Of a DNA stretch of 5,279 bases, positions 5,140 to 5,279 are shown piece by piece. How positions within the stretch are numbered: position 1 is the first letter of the stretch; each line of letters opens with the position of its first letter. Below the pieces are notes generated by a model that saw only the letters and a list, made by a program, of their open reading frames with translations, was not told where the DNA came from and did no database searches. The position numbers and the translations under genes are program-made. Source of the DNA: Thermoflexales bacterium (GTDB lineage: Bacteria > Chloroflexota > Anaerolineae > B4-G1); assembly GCA_007118795.1 (NCBI GenBank), contig SKQX01000200.1, forward strand, positions 1-5,279, written 5' to 3'.

Positions 5140-5279
5140 CACCGCGGTGGCAGTACCCTTGGCGCCAATGTCGTTGTGTTCGTGCTCTACGGGTGGAATC
5201 GGCCTCAAGGATGCAATCGATAGCCTCCCAGATCCCGACAGCCGGTAGGAATCAGAACTCTGTCGAAGGCGGGACTCCC

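Larger units (their letters stand above)
4881..5279. other. Right-end region with no gene I can name
   Basis: About 400 bp without a recognised product. On the - strand one frame is open from the window edge (5277) to a TGA at 5062-5064, 71 codons, containing DIGAKGTATAVRNAAPRF. This might be the C-terminal end of a gene entering from the right, but its upstream half is rich in Ser and Arg and looks non-coding. A + strand frame at 4904-5248 (114 codons) has no ribosome site and unconvincing composition. Two structured elements, at 5017-5043 and 5080-5139, are listed separately. It may be regulatory DNA, a decayed gene, or both. Confidence 0.5.

Noticed and set aside
4904..5248. 114-codon frame on the + strand at the right end
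   Set aside because: It has no ribosome site before the ATG, composition typical of a shadow frame, and it overlaps the - strand elements upstream of the hydrolase.

Overview
This GC-rich bacterial window holds four recognisable protein genes: rsmG on the + strand at the left, and on the - strand recF, a pseudouridine-5'-phosphate glycosidase (psuG) and a YgeY-like M20 metallohydrolase. RecF opens with SLTNFRNYARLEL and runs to about 410 residues. RsmG ends in a TP-x-KYPRRPG tail. These features recall Chloroflexota or another deep GC-rich Gram-positive-like lineage. That placement is an impression from remembered family members, not a search result.

Layout. Positions 1-412 are non-coding and made of repeats. 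Two copies of a 150-bp segment, 147/150 identical, lie 191 bp apart. Inside them the heptamer CGTAGTG recurs seven times with 17- and 25-nt spacings. The right-hand copy ends inside a promoter with a perfect TTGACA, a 17-bp spacer and TATAGT, which reads into rsmG (413-1135). rsmG and recF (2416 down to 1184) converge with 48 bp between stop codons and no clear terminator. A 214-bp gap with no recognisable gene follows, then psuG (3560 down to 2631). psuG is coupled by a 2-nt gap to the upstream YgeY-like hydrolase (4756 down to 3563). The right end (4757-5279) has a promoter candidate for this gene pair. It also has a 25-codon reading frame with an unusually strong ribosome-binding site, a perfect 10-bp hairpin and a longer-range inverted repeat, but no gene I can name.

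How the genes fit together. rsmG (16S rRNA m7G methylation) and recF (gap repair and recombination) are housekeeping genes that often lie near the replication origin, although dnaA, dnaN, mnmG and DnaA boxes are not seen here. The hydrolase-psuG pair looks like a two-gene catabolic operon. PsuG splits pseudouridine 5'-phosphate into uracil and ribose 5-phosphate. The YgeY family is known from an Enterobacterial cluster linked to purine and nitrogen catabolism. Their coupling suggests a salvage or nitrogen-acquisition role for modified nucleosides, but the usual partner kinase PsuK is not in the window. The most unusual parts are the repeat array with its split promoter and the untyped region upstream of the hydrolase.
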